Source: JBOGDS01 sp050743075
GTDB taxonomy: Bacteria; Actinomycetota; Actinomycetes; Jiangellales; Jiangellaceae
Assembly (NCBI GenBank): GCA_050743075.1
Contig: JBOGDS010000007.1
Span: 1-64,000 of the forward strand
Direction of reading: 5' to 3'
DNA: 64,000 nucleotides
The position numbers were made by a program, and so were the translations under genes. Shown here in pieces: positions 28,998 to 37,286 of this stretch. Positions within the stretch are counted from its first letter, which is position 1. Every line of letters starts with the position of its first letter. Below the pieces are notes generated by a model. The model was not told where the DNA came from, made no database searches, and saw nothing but the letters and a program-made list of their open reading frames with translations.

Positions 28998-30275
28998 CTA
29001 CTCCGGAAGGTGCGAGACGAGGCGGGTCAGCTCCGCGACCACTCCGTCCAGCGGGACCGGCTCCTGGTCGCCAGATGCGAGATCCTTGACCTGGGCGACG
29101 CCTCCGGCCAGGTCTCGCTCGCCGACGACGACCGCGTACGCCGCCCCGCTACGATCCGCCGCCTTCATCGCACCCTTCAGGCTGCGGCCCCCGGTTGCCA
29201 GATCGGCCGAGATGCCCGCCCGACGCAGCGACGTGACGACACCGAAGAGCCGCCGGGCGGCCGCGTCACCGAGCGGCACGGCGAAGACCGCGACGCCGGA
29301 GACTCCGGGCGTGGACACGTGCTCAGCCTCCATCGCCAGCAGCGTTCGTTCTACTCCCAGCGCCCACCCGACACCGGGCAGCCGCGGACCGCCGAGCAGC
29401 TCCGACAGGCCGTCGTACCGTCCGCCGCCGCCGACCGCGGACTGCGCGCCGAGACCGTCGTGAACGAACTCGAACAGCGTCCGGGTGTAGTAGTCCAGCC
29501 CACGCACCAGCCGCGGGTCGTCCTCGAACGCGACGCCGGCCTCGGACAGCAGGGTCCGCACGGTGTCGTGGTGAGCGCGGTCGCCGGCCGACAGGAAGTC
29601 GGCCGTCACCGGTGCTTCCTGCAGGGCCGTCTGCATCTGCGGGCGCTTGTCGTCGAGGACCCGCAACGGGTTGACCTCGAGCCGGCGCCGGGTCTCGTCG
29701 TCGAGGTCGAGCGCCCGCAGGTGCTCCTGCAACGCCGCCCGGTAGGCGGGTCTGGACTCGTCGGAGCCCAGCGAGTTGACCAGGAGGCGCACCGTCAGCC
29801 CGAGCGACCGGAACGCGTCGACGGCCAGCACGATCAGCTCGGCGTCGACGGCCGGATTGTCGGTGCCGATCGCCTCGGCGCCTACCTGGGAGAAGTGCCG
29901 GAAGCGGCCCTTCTGCGGGCGCTCGTAGCGGAAGTAGGAGCCCGAGTACCACAGCTTGACCGGCAAGGCGCCCCGGTGCAGGTTGTGCTCGAGCGCCGCC
30001 CGCAGGACCGGGGCCGTACCCTCGGGCCGGAGCGTGACGTCGTCACCGCCGCGCGTGGTGAACGAGTACATCTCCTTGCTGACGACGTCGGTCGACGCCC
30101 CGACGCCGCGCACGAACAGCGCCGTCTCCTCGAATGTGGGGGTCTCGACGTAGCCGTAGCCCGCGCGCCGCAACGGAGCCGCCATGGCCTCGCGGACGGC
30201 CAGCACCGCCCCGCCCCGCGGCGGCACCAGGTCGAACGCGCCTCGCGGTGCCCGAAACTGCTGGTCCACGCTCAC
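28998..30275 (-). CDS. hisS: Histidyl-tRNA synthetase
   Basis: Charges tRNA-His. The 425 residues show motif 2 (TLRPEGTAPVLRA), the histidine loops RGLDYYTRTLFEF and GGGGRYDGL, and a C-terminal anticodon domain. The frame is open far upstream; the GTG at 30275 overlaps the hydrolase stop as GTGA and gives the family start SVDQQFRAPRGAFD. The pair hydrolase-hisS matches Rv2581c-Rv2580c. Confidence 0.96.
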   Translation of the reverse strand: MSVDQQFRAPRGAFDLVPPRGGAVLAVREAMAAPLRRAGYGYVETPTFEETALFVRGVGASTDVVSKEMYSFTTRGGDDVTLRPEGTAPVLRAALEHNLHRGALPVKLWYSGSYFRYERPQKGRFRHFSQVGAEAIGTDNPAVDAELIVLAVDAFRSLGLTVRLLVNSLGSDESRPAYRAALQEHLRALDLDDETRRRLEVNPLRVLDDKRPQMQTALQEAPVTADFLSAGDRAHHDTVRTLLSEAGVAFEDDPRLVRGLDYYTRTLFEFVHDGLGAQSAVGGGGRYDGLSELLGGPRLPGVGWALGVERTLLAMEAEHVSTPGVSGVAVFAVPLGDAAARRLFGVVTSLRRAGISADLATGGRSLKGAMKAADRSGAAYAVVVGERDLAGGVAQVKDLASGDQEPVPLDGVVAELTRLVSHLPE

Positions 30276-30964
30276 ACCGCAGCTCGGTTGAGGCCCTGCA
30301 GGAACGGGTTGGTGGCACGCTCGCGGCCGATGGTCGTCGACGGACCGTGTCCGGGCAGGACCACCGTGCCGTCGGCCAGTGGCAGAACCTTGTCGACCAG
30401 GCTGCGCAGCATGGCTGCGTGGTCGCCCCCTGGAAGGTCGGTGCGGCCGATGCTGCCCGCGAACAGCACGTCGCCGGACAGGCACAGCTCCGGCTCGCCG
30501 GCGCCTCCGGGGAGCCGGAACAGCACCGATCCCTCGGTGTGGCCGGGCGCATGGTCCACCCTCACGTCCAGGCCCGCGAGCGGCAGCACGGCGCCGTCGG
30601 AGAACGTACGGACGTCGTCCGGCTCGGTCCAGGCCGCCTTGGCACCGAACTGCTGCTCCAGCATCGCCACCAGCATCGGGTCGAGCATGGCAAGAGGGTC
30701 GCCGAGCCGGTACCGGTCGTCGGTGTGGATGTAGGCGGCCAGGCCTCGCGCACCGCACACCGGCGTCACCGAGTACACGTGGTCGACGTGGCCGTGGGTC
30801 AGGAGTACGGCGGCGGGCCGGAGGCGGTGCTCGCGGAGCACGTCGTCGAGGCCCTTCACCACCCCGACACCAGGGTCGACGATCAGGCACTCCACACCCG
30901 CGGTGGCCGCTAGGACATGGCAGTTGGTGCCGAATGCCTGAGCCGGAAAGCTGACGACGAGCAC
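30272..30964 (-). CDS. Metallo-beta-lactamase fold hydrolase, glyoxalase II-like
   Basis: A 230-residue two-metal hydrolase. The metal motif is LTHGHVDHVYS, with further ligands in HAPGHTEGS, the bridging Asp in LSGDVLFAGSIGR and the last His in LPGHGPST. It resembles the Rv2581c protein, annotated as a glyoxalase II type thioesterase, but the substrate cannot be assigned. Start is a GTG at 30964 with a weak ribosome site; upstream frame is open and uninformative. It is coupled to hisS. Confidence 0.88.
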   Translation of the reverse strand: MLVVSFPAQAFGTNCHVLAATAGVECLIVDPGVGVVKGLDDVLREHRLRPAAVLLTHGHVDHVYSVTPVCGARGLAAYIHTDDRYRLGDPLAMLDPMLVAMLEQQFGAKAAWTEPDDVRTFSDGAVLPLAGLDVRVDHAPGHTEGSVLFRLPGGAGEPELCLSGDVLFAGSIGRTDLPGGDHAAMLRSLVDKVLPLADGTVVLPGHGPSTTIGRERATNPFLQGLNRAAV

Positions 30965-31123
30965 GACCGGAAGGCTACCGGCCCGCCCGGCGCCCTCTCG
31001 CGTTGACGCTAAGTCGTGACGTTCGCGGCCCGGGCCGCTGCCTAGACTGTCCCAACTCAGGAGGTGCCGGTGGACCCGGCGCAGGCCTGGGACAGCGGTG
31101 TAGAGGAACGGCAAGGAGAACCG

Positions 31124-31897
31124 GTGGCAAGTACCGTCCAGCGGCGGCGACAGCTCGCCCGGCAGCGGTGGGAGAAGCAACAGGCGAGGCGTGCAGCCGC
31201 CGCGGCGCGCGTCCGGCGGCGTCGCAAGGTGCTGGCGGTCCTTGCCGTTGCCGTCGTTGTCGTCGGCGCCGTCGCCGCGAGCCTGCTGGTCTGGCCGCGG
31301 TGGCTCTCCGATGACACGACGACGGCCGGTCCCGAGGACCCGCCGCCTGGAGAGTGCTTCTACGCGGCCACCGGCGTTGCCGACGTCGACCTGGGCCTGC
31401 CACCGTCGGCTCCCGTTGCGGCCACCACCGCGACGCTCACACTCGACGGGCAGCCGGTGACCGTCGAGCTACTCTCCGACGCGGCGCCCTGCACCGTCAG
31501 CTCGCTGATCCACCTTGCCGGGAACGACTACTTCGACGGCACGTCGTGCCATCGACTGACGACGTCCGCGACGCTGCGGGTCCTGCAGTGCGGCGACCCG
31601 GCCGGCGACGGCACGGGTGGGCCCGGCTACGAGTTCTCCACCGAGAACACGGCGGGCGCGACGTATCCGGCCGGAACCGTGGCGATGGCGAGAGGCGACG
31701 ACCCGGATTCGAACGGCAGCCAGTTCTTCCTCGTCTACGAGGATTCCGAGCTGCCCCCCGACTTCACCGTGTTCGGCCAGATCACCGCGGGACTCGAGGT
31801 GGTCGCCGGCATCGCCCAGCGTGGCACGGTCGACGGCGTCGAGGATGGCCCGCCGGCCCAGCCTGTCACCCTCGACGACCTGGTGACCGCGGCATGA
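31124..31897 (+). CDS. Membrane-anchored cyclophilin-type peptidyl-prolyl isomerase
   Basis: Extracytoplasmic folding helper. The 257 residues have a basic cytoplasmic start (VQRRRQLARQRWEKQQ), one membrane anchor (about 33-56) and a cyclophilin domain with CHRLTT, NGSQFFLVYED and FTVFGQITAGLEVV. Some active-site residues differ from E. coli PpiB (CHRL in place of FHRV), so catalytic activity is not certain. AAGGAG five bases before the GTG at 31124 fixes the start. It matches Rv2582 and is divergent from the hydrolase gene. Confidence 0.9.
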   Translation: MASTVQRRRQLARQRWEKQQARRAAAAARVRRRRKVLAVLAVAVVVVGAVAASLLVWPRWLSDDTTTAGPEDPPPGECFYAATGVADVDLGLPPSAPVAATTATLTLDGQPVTVELLSDAAPCTVSSLIHLAGNDYFDGTSCHRLTTSATLRVLQCGDPAGDGTGGPGYEFSTENTAGATYPAGTVAMARGDDPDSNGSQFFLVYEDSELPPDFTVFGQITAGLEVVAGIAQRGTVDGVEDGPPAQPVTLDDLVTAA

Positions 31898-33177
31898 GCC
31901 CAGTCGGCTCCGATCCGGCGCCGTCGGAGGAGTCGCCGCCGCCGACCGTGGCCGAGAACGAGTGGGGGCGCGTCGACGCCAGCGGTGACGTCTTCGTCCG
32001 AGGTGACGACGGGGAGCGTCGGATCGGGTCGTGGCAGGTCGGCGAACCCGGTCAGGCGCTGGCCTTCTTCGCCCGGAAGTACGACGACCTCGCGGTCCAG
32101 GTCGACCTGCTCGAGCAGCGGCTCGGGTCGGGCGCAGCAGCACCGGACGAAACCGCAGCCAGCGTGCGCAAGCTTCGCGAAGCGCTGGTGGAGCCGCACG
32201 CGATCGGTGACATCGGCCTGCTCTCGCGACGCCTGGACGCGGTCGAGGCGCGCATCGCCGAACGCCGTGCGGAGCGCCGTGCCGAACGTGCCAAGGCTCT
32301 CGACGACGCTCGGGAACGCAAGGACGCGATCGCCGTCGAGGCAGAGGCGATCGCCGAGGCCGACGACTGGCGACACGGTGCCGCCCGGCTGCGGACACTG
32401 CTCGACGAGTGGAAGACGCTGCCGCGGCTCGATCGCGCCACCGATGATGCGCTGTGGCGACGCTTCTCCAGTGCCCGCACGCACTACACCCGGCGGCGGA
32501 AGACCCACTTCGCCGAGGTGGCCGAGCGGCGCGACCTGGCCAAGGCAGCCAAAGAGGAGATCCTGGCCGAAGCCGAGGAGCTGGCCACCTCGACCGAGTG
32601 GGCGGCCACGGCACGGCGCTACCGCGAGCTGATGGCTCGGTGGAAGGCGGCCGGGCCTGCTCCGAAGCCCGCGGACGACGCACTCTGGCGGCGCTTCCGG
32701 GCCGCGCAGGACACGTTCTTCACGGCCCGGTCCAGCGACCTGTCCAAGCGGGACGACGAACAGCAGACCAACCTCGACGCCAAGCTGGCGCTCCTGGCCG
32801 AAGCCGAGGCCATGCTGCCGGTCACCGACTGGAAGGCCGCCCGCGAGACCCTGCGCTCGGTCCACGAGCGCTGGGAGGCGGCCGGGCATGTCCCCCGTGA
32901 TGCGATGCGCTCGATCGAGGGCAGGTTCCGGCGGGTGGAGGATGCGGTGCGCGACGCCGAGCAGAGCGAGTGGCGGCGCACCAACCCTGAGGCTCGCGCC
33001 CGCGCCGAGGCGACCGTCGCCCAGCTGCGCTCGTCGATCTCCGACCTCGAGGCGAAGGCCGCCGCGGCGCGGGACTCCGACAACACGCGCAAGCTCCAGG
33101 ACGCCGAGGAGGCGCTCGCCGCCCGCCGCTCGTGGCTCGAGCAGGCCGAGCGCGCCCTGGACGAGTTCCGCGGCTGA
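31894..33177 (+). CDS. DUF349 domain protein
   Basis: A 427-residue, strongly helical and charged protein with an N-terminal beta-rich segment (VFVRGDDGERRIGSWQVG), a long coiled coil (EARIAERRAERRAERAKALD) and three DUF349 repeats with the pattern W-x-LPR or AAGPAPK followed by DDALWRRF (near 180, 260 and 330). Function unknown. The ATG overlaps the cyclophilin stop (ATGA). It converges on rel with a 37-base gap. Confidence 0.88.
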   Translation: MSPVGSDPAPSEESPPPTVAENEWGRVDASGDVFVRGDDGERRIGSWQVGEPGQALAFFARKYDDLAVQVDLLEQRLGSGAAAPDETAASVRKLREALVEPHAIGDIGLLSRRLDAVEARIAERRAERRAERAKALDDARERKDAIAVEAEAIAEADDWRHGAARLRTLLDEWKTLPRLDRATDDALWRRFSSARTHYTRRRKTHFAEVAERRDLAKAAKEEILAEAEELATSTEWAATARRYRELMARWKAAGPAPKPADDALWRRFRAAQDTFFTARSSDLSKRDDEQQTNLDAKLALLAEAEAMLPVTDWKAARETLRSVHERWEAAGHVPRDAMRSIEGRFRRVEDAVRDAEQSEWRRTNPEARARAEATVAQLRSSISDLEAKAAAARDSDNTRKLQDAEEALAARRSWLEQAERALDEFRG

Positions 33178-33214
33178 CGTCGGCCGACCCGTAGCCGTCG
33201 GGCGGCCGGGGGCG

Positions 33215-35536
33215 TTACTCGCTGGCCGTCACCGGGGTCGGGCGTGCGCTGGTGAGCCGGTAGGCGTCGAAGACGCCCTCGACGCCGCGGACCGCCTTGA
33301 GCACGTGGCCGAGGTGCTTGGGATCGGCCATCTCGAAGGTGAACCGGCTCTTCGCGATCCGGTCCGAGCCGGTCGTCACGGTGGCCGACAGGATGTTCAC
33401 GTGCTGGTCGGAGAGCACGCGGGTGATGTCGGAGAGCAGGCGGGCACGGTCCAGCGCCTCGACCTGTACGGCCACCAGGAACAGGCTGTTCGCGGTGGGT
33501 GCCCACTCGACGTCGACCATCCGGCCGTGCTCGCGCTGGAGCGCGCCGACATTGACGCAGTCGCCGCGGTGCACCGAGACCCCTGAACCCCGGGTCACGA
33601 ACCCGACGATCTCGTCGCCGGGCACCGGCGTGCAGCAGCGCGCCAGCTTGACCCACACGTCGCTGACGCCCTTCACGACGACACCGGGATCGCCGGGCGT
33701 CCGCCGCCGTGGCCGGGTCGCCGTGGCCGCCTCAGCCGCGTCGTCGCTGGTACCCTCCACGCCGCCGAGGGTCTGCACGAGCTTCTGGACGACGCTCTGC
33801 GCCGAGACGTGCCCCTCGCCGACCGCGGCGTACAGCGCAGAGATGTCGGCGTAGCGAAGCTCGGACGCGACCGCCGTCAAGGACTCCTGGGACAGCATTC
33901 GCTGCAGCGGGAGATCCTGTTTGCGCATGGCCCGGGCGATGCCGTCCTTGCCGCTCTCGATCGCCTCTTCGCGGCGTTCCTTGGAGAACCACTGCTTGAT
34001 CTTGTTGCGGGCGCGGGCGCTGGTGACGAACGTCAGCCAGTCGCGGCTCGGTCCGGCGCCCTCCGCCTTGGAGGTGAAGACCTCGACGACGTCGCCGTTG
34101 TCCAGGGTCGACTCCAGCGGCACCAGCCGTCCGTTGACCCGCGCACCGATGCACCGGTGGCCCACCTCGGTGTGCACGGCGTAGGCGAAGTCGACGGGGG
34201 TCGCCTCAGCCGGCAGCGGGACGACGTCGCCGCGCGGGGTGAAGACGTAGACCTCGTTCGTGGTGATCTCGAACCGCAGTGACTCGAGGAACTCGCCGGG
34301 GTCCTCGGTCTCCTTCTGCCAGTCGAGGAGCTGCCGCAGCCACGCCATGTCGCTCGGGCCGCGGGAGTCGGAGTCGCCGCTCTGAACCGGTCCACGCTCG
34401 ATCTCGATCCCGGCGTTCGCGTCTTCCTTGTACTTCCAGTGCGCCGCGATACCGTACTCGGCCCGGCGGTGCATCGCGTTCGTGCGGATCTGCATCTCGA
34501 CCGGCTTGCCGGCCGGGCCGATCACCGACGTATGCAGCGACTGGTACATGTTGAACTTCGGCATCGCGATGAAATCCTTGAACCGCCCGGGCACCGGGTT
34601 CCACCGGGCATGGACGACGCCGAGCACGGCGTAGCAGTCGCGCACCGACTCGACCAGCACGCGGATGCCCACCAGGTCGTAGATGTCGGCGAAGTCGCGG
34701 CCACGCACGATCATCTTCTGGTAGATCGAGTAGTAGTGCTTCGGCCGGCCCGTGACCGCAGCCTTCAGCTTGGAGGTGCGCAGGTCGCCCTGGACCTGGT
34801 CGATCACCGAGGCAAGGTAGTCGTCGCGCGACGGTGCGCGTTCGGCGACCAGCCGGACGATCTCGTCGTAGACCTTCGGGTGCAGGGTGGCGAACGAGAG
34901 GTCCTCGAGCTCCCACTTGATCGTGTTCATGCCCAGCCGATGGGCCAGCGGCGCGTAGATCTCCAGCGTCTCTCGCGCCTTGCGCCGCGCCGACTCCTTC
35001 GACACGTAGCGCCAGGTACGGGCGTTGTGCAACCGGTCGGCCAGCTTGATGACCAGGACCCGGATGTCCTTGGCCATCGCCACGACCATCTTCCGGACGG
35101 TCTCGGACTGGGCGGCCTGCCCGTACTTGACCTTATCCAGCTTGGTGACACCGTCGACGAGCATGGCGACCTCGTCACCGAACTCGTCGCGCAGGTCATC
35201 TAGGTCGTACTCGGTGTCCTCGACTGTGTCGTGCAGGAGGGCCGCGGCGAGCGTCGGCGGGGTCATGCCAAGCTCGGCGAGGATGGTGGCCACGGCAAGC
35301 GGGTGGGTGATGTACGGATCGCCGCTCTTGCGCTTCTGCCCGCTGTGAGCGCGCGCCGCCGCGCGGTACGCCCGCTCCACCACACCGACATCGGCCTTCG
35401 GATGGCTGGCGTGCACGGTGCGGAACAGCGGCTCGAGGGCCGGGTCGGTCTGGTGGCGCTGCGCGGTCAGCCGGGCGAGCCTCGCCCGCACGCGGACCGG
35501 GGTCAACGCGCTGGGTGCGAGAGTCTCGTCGGCCAC
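33215..35536 (-). CDS. rel: Bifunctional (p)ppGpp synthetase/hydrolase
   Basis: Long-type RelA/SpoT protein that makes and degrades the stringent alarmone. Over 773 residues: the hydrolase HD domain (THPLAVATILAELGM, AALLHDTVEDTEYD), the synthetase domain (GRPKHYYSIYQKM, VPGRFKDFIAMPKFNMYQSLHT), TGS (VFTPRGDVVPLPAEATPVDFAYAVH near 430), a zinc-finger-like segment (KLARCCTPVPGDEIVG) and a C-terminal ACT domain. The RFKD motif is the form found in bifunctional enzymes. The GTG at 35536 follows GAGGAG; a GTG nine codons earlier has no ribosome site. It matches Rv2583c. Confidence 0.96.
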   Translation of the reverse strand: MADETLAPSALTPVRVRARLARLTAQRHQTDPALEPLFRTVHASHPKADVGVVERAYRAAARAHSGQKRKSGDPYITHPLAVATILAELGMTPPTLAAALLHDTVEDTEYDLDDLRDEFGDEVAMLVDGVTKLDKVKYGQAAQSETVRKMVVAMAKDIRVLVIKLADRLHNARTWRYVSKESARRKARETLEIYAPLAHRLGMNTIKWELEDLSFATLHPKVYDEIVRLVAERAPSRDDYLASVIDQVQGDLRTSKLKAAVTGRPKHYYSIYQKMIVRGRDFADIYDLVGIRVLVESVRDCYAVLGVVHARWNPVPGRFKDFIAMPKFNMYQSLHTSVIGPAGKPVEMQIRTNAMHRRAEYGIAAHWKYKEDANAGIEIERGPVQSGDSDSRGPSDMAWLRQLLDWQKETEDPGEFLESLRFEITTNEVYVFTPRGDVVPLPAEATPVDFAYAVHTEVGHRCIGARVNGRLVPLESTLDNGDVVEVFTSKAEGAGPSRDWLTFVTSARARNKIKQWFSKERREEAIESGKDGIARAMRKQDLPLQRMLSQESLTAVASELRYADISALYAAVGEGHVSAQSVVQKLVQTLGGVEGTSDDAAEAATATRPRRRTPGDPGVVVKGVSDVWVKLARCCTPVPGDEIVGFVTRGSGVSVHRGDCVNVGALQREHGRMVDVEWAPTANSLFLVAVQVEALDRARLLSDITRVLSDQHVNILSATVTTGSDRIAKSRFTFEMADPKHLGHVLKAVRGVEGVFDAYRLTSARPTPVTASE

Positions 35537-35576
35537 TGGTCTCCTCGCCACCTGTCGGGGCACCAGTCTACGAGGC

Positions 35577-36149
35577 TCAGACGGTCAGCAGCGCGCGCAG
35601 GTCGGTGTCGCCCAGCCGTTGCCGGCCGGCGAGGAACCCCAGCTCCACCAGTACTGCGACGGTGACGACCTCGGCGTCCGCCTGCGCGATCAGCTCGACC
35701 GTGGCCTCGAGCGTGCCACCGGTGGCCAACACGTCGTCGACGACGAGCACCCGGTCCCCCGGGTTGAACGCGTCGCGGTGGACCTCGACGGTCGCCTCGC
35801 CGTACTCGAGTTGGTAGCTCGCCGACCTGGTCTCGAAGGGCAGCTTGCCCGCCTTGCGGACCGGGACGAAGCCCGCGCCGAGCACGTGCGCGACCGGCGC
35901 GGCCAGGATGAACCCGCGGGCCTCGATGCCCACGACGGCGTCGATCCGGCGGACCCCGGCCTCGTCCCGCCCGAGCGCGGACAGCGCCGACACGACCGTG
36001 GCGAACGCGGTGGCGTCGAGCAGCAGGGGCGTGATGTCCTTGAACGTCACGCCTGGCTGCGGCCAGTCGGGTACGTCCCGGATCCTCGAGAGCAGGAACG
36101 CGCGATCGGCATCATCGAGGTGCGCCGCGTCGTCTGTCGGTCCGGTCAC
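35577..36149 (-). CDS. apt: Adenine phosphoribosyltransferase
   Basis: Salvages adenine to AMP with PRPP. The 190 residues have the N-terminal RDVPDWPQPGVTFKDITPLL signature region and the PRPP motif VLVVDDVLATGGT. GTG start at 36149, nine bases after the secF stop, with a weak ribosome site. The order secF-apt-rel is conserved in actinobacteria. Confidence 0.95.
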   Translation of the reverse strand: MTGPTDDAAHLDDADRAFLLSRIRDVPDWPQPGVTFKDITPLLLDATAFATVVSALSALGRDEAGVRRIDAVVGIEARGFILAAPVAHVLGAGFVPVRKAGKLPFETRSASYQLEYGEATVEVHRDAFNPGDRVLVVDDVLATGGTLEATVELIAQADAEVVTVAVLVELGFLAGRQRLGDTDLRALLTV

Positions 36150-36158
36150 TGCGCGAGG

Positions 36159-37286
36159 CTACCGCGGCCGTCGCCCGCCGCCCCCACGCCGCTGCGACCG
36201 TGACTGCCGCTGTGGCTGCCGACGGTCTCCGGACTCGAACACCGGGCCGCCGCCGGCCGTCGAGAGAGCCACAGCCGCCGGCTCGCCGACCGTAGCGCCG
36301 GCCCGCTTCGTCGCCCGGCGGGCCTCCACCCGCCGGTTGAGCCCCACGATGGTGGGTTCGCGGTTCTTCAGGTCGGCCAGCAGCGGCGTCGCGATGAACA
36401 CCGACGAGTACGTGCCGACGGCCACGCCGATGAACAGTGCCAGCGCGAGGTCCTTGAGCGTGCCGGCTCCCAGAACCCCTGCGCCCACGAACAGGATCGA
36501 CCCGATCGGCAGCAGCGCGATGATCGACGTGTTGATCGACCGCATCAGCGTCTGGTTGACGCCCAGGTTGGCAGCCTCCGAGTACGTCAGCCGGTTCTGC
36601 GCGGTGATGCCCTTGGTGTTCTCCCGTACCTTGTCGAAGATCACCACGGTGTCGTAGAGCGAGTATCCGAGGATCGTCAGGAAGCCGATCACGGTGGCGG
36701 GACTGACGTCGAAGCCGACCAGGGCGTAGATGCCCACGGTGAACACGACGTCGTGGAGCAGGGCGACGAGGGCGGCGACCGCCATCCTCCACTCGTAGAT
36801 GGCCGTCAAGAAGATCACGACGGCGACGAGGAACGCGCCGAGCCCCAGCATGGCCTGCCGGGTGATCTGCGCGCCCCAGGACGGCCCGATCACCTGTGCG
36901 GTGATCTCGTCCGGAGCGACGCCGACCTCGGCGGCCAGCGCCTCCCGGACCATGGTCGTCTCCTCGGGCGTCAGGCTGCCGGTCTGCACCCGGACGCCGT
37001 CGTCACCGGCGATCGTCACCCGCGGCTCGGCTGCCTCGTCGATGCCGGTGGCGATGATGGCGTCACGCACGTCGCTCACCGTCGAGTCGGACACCTCCTC
37101 GACGGTGGCGGACAGCTCCGCCCCGCCGGTGAACTCGATGCCCAGGTTGAGCCCACGGACGAGCAGCCCGCCGAGTGCGACCGCCAGCAGCACCGCGCTC
37201 ACCACATACCAACGCTTGGCGCGACCGACGATCTCGATCGAGGTCTCACCGCTGTAGAGGCGGTTGCCCAGCGACTGCCTGGTCAC
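36159..37286 (-). CDS. secF: Protein translocase subunit SecF
   Basis: With SecD it uses the proton gradient to help pull proteins through SecYEG. The 375 residues have six membrane segments: the first near residue 28, the other five after the large external loop. The loop begins GIEFTGGAELSATV and the core includes GFDVSPATVIGFLTILGYS. The C-terminus is a long basic Arg/Gly/Gln-rich tail (QRQSRSQRRGGGGRRPR) that would lie in the cytoplasm. ATG overlaps the secD stop. Confidence 0.96.
   Translation of the reverse strand: MTRQSLGNRLYSGETSIEIVGRAKRWYVVSAVLLAVALGGLLVRGLNLGIEFTGGAELSATVEEVSDSTVSDVRDAIIATGIDEAAEPRVTIAGDDGVRVQTGSLTPEETTMVREALAAEVGVAPDEITAQVIGPSWGAQITRQAMLGLGAFLVAVVIFLTAIYEWRMAVAALVALLHDVVFTVGIYALVGFDVSPATVIGFLTILGYSLYDTVVIFDKVRENTKGITAQNRLTYSEAANLGVNQTLMRSINTSIIALLPIGSILFVGAGVLGAGTLKDLALALFIGVAVGTYSSVFIATPLLADLKNREPTIVGLNRRVEARRATKRAGATVGEPAAVALSTAGGGPVFESGDRRQPQRQSRSQRRGGGGRRPR

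Noticed and set aside
33178..33214. Terminator between the DUF349 gene and rel
   Set aside because: GTCGGCCGAC and GC-rich partial pairs exist but the stem has a four-base bulge and is not better than expected for such GC-rich DNA.
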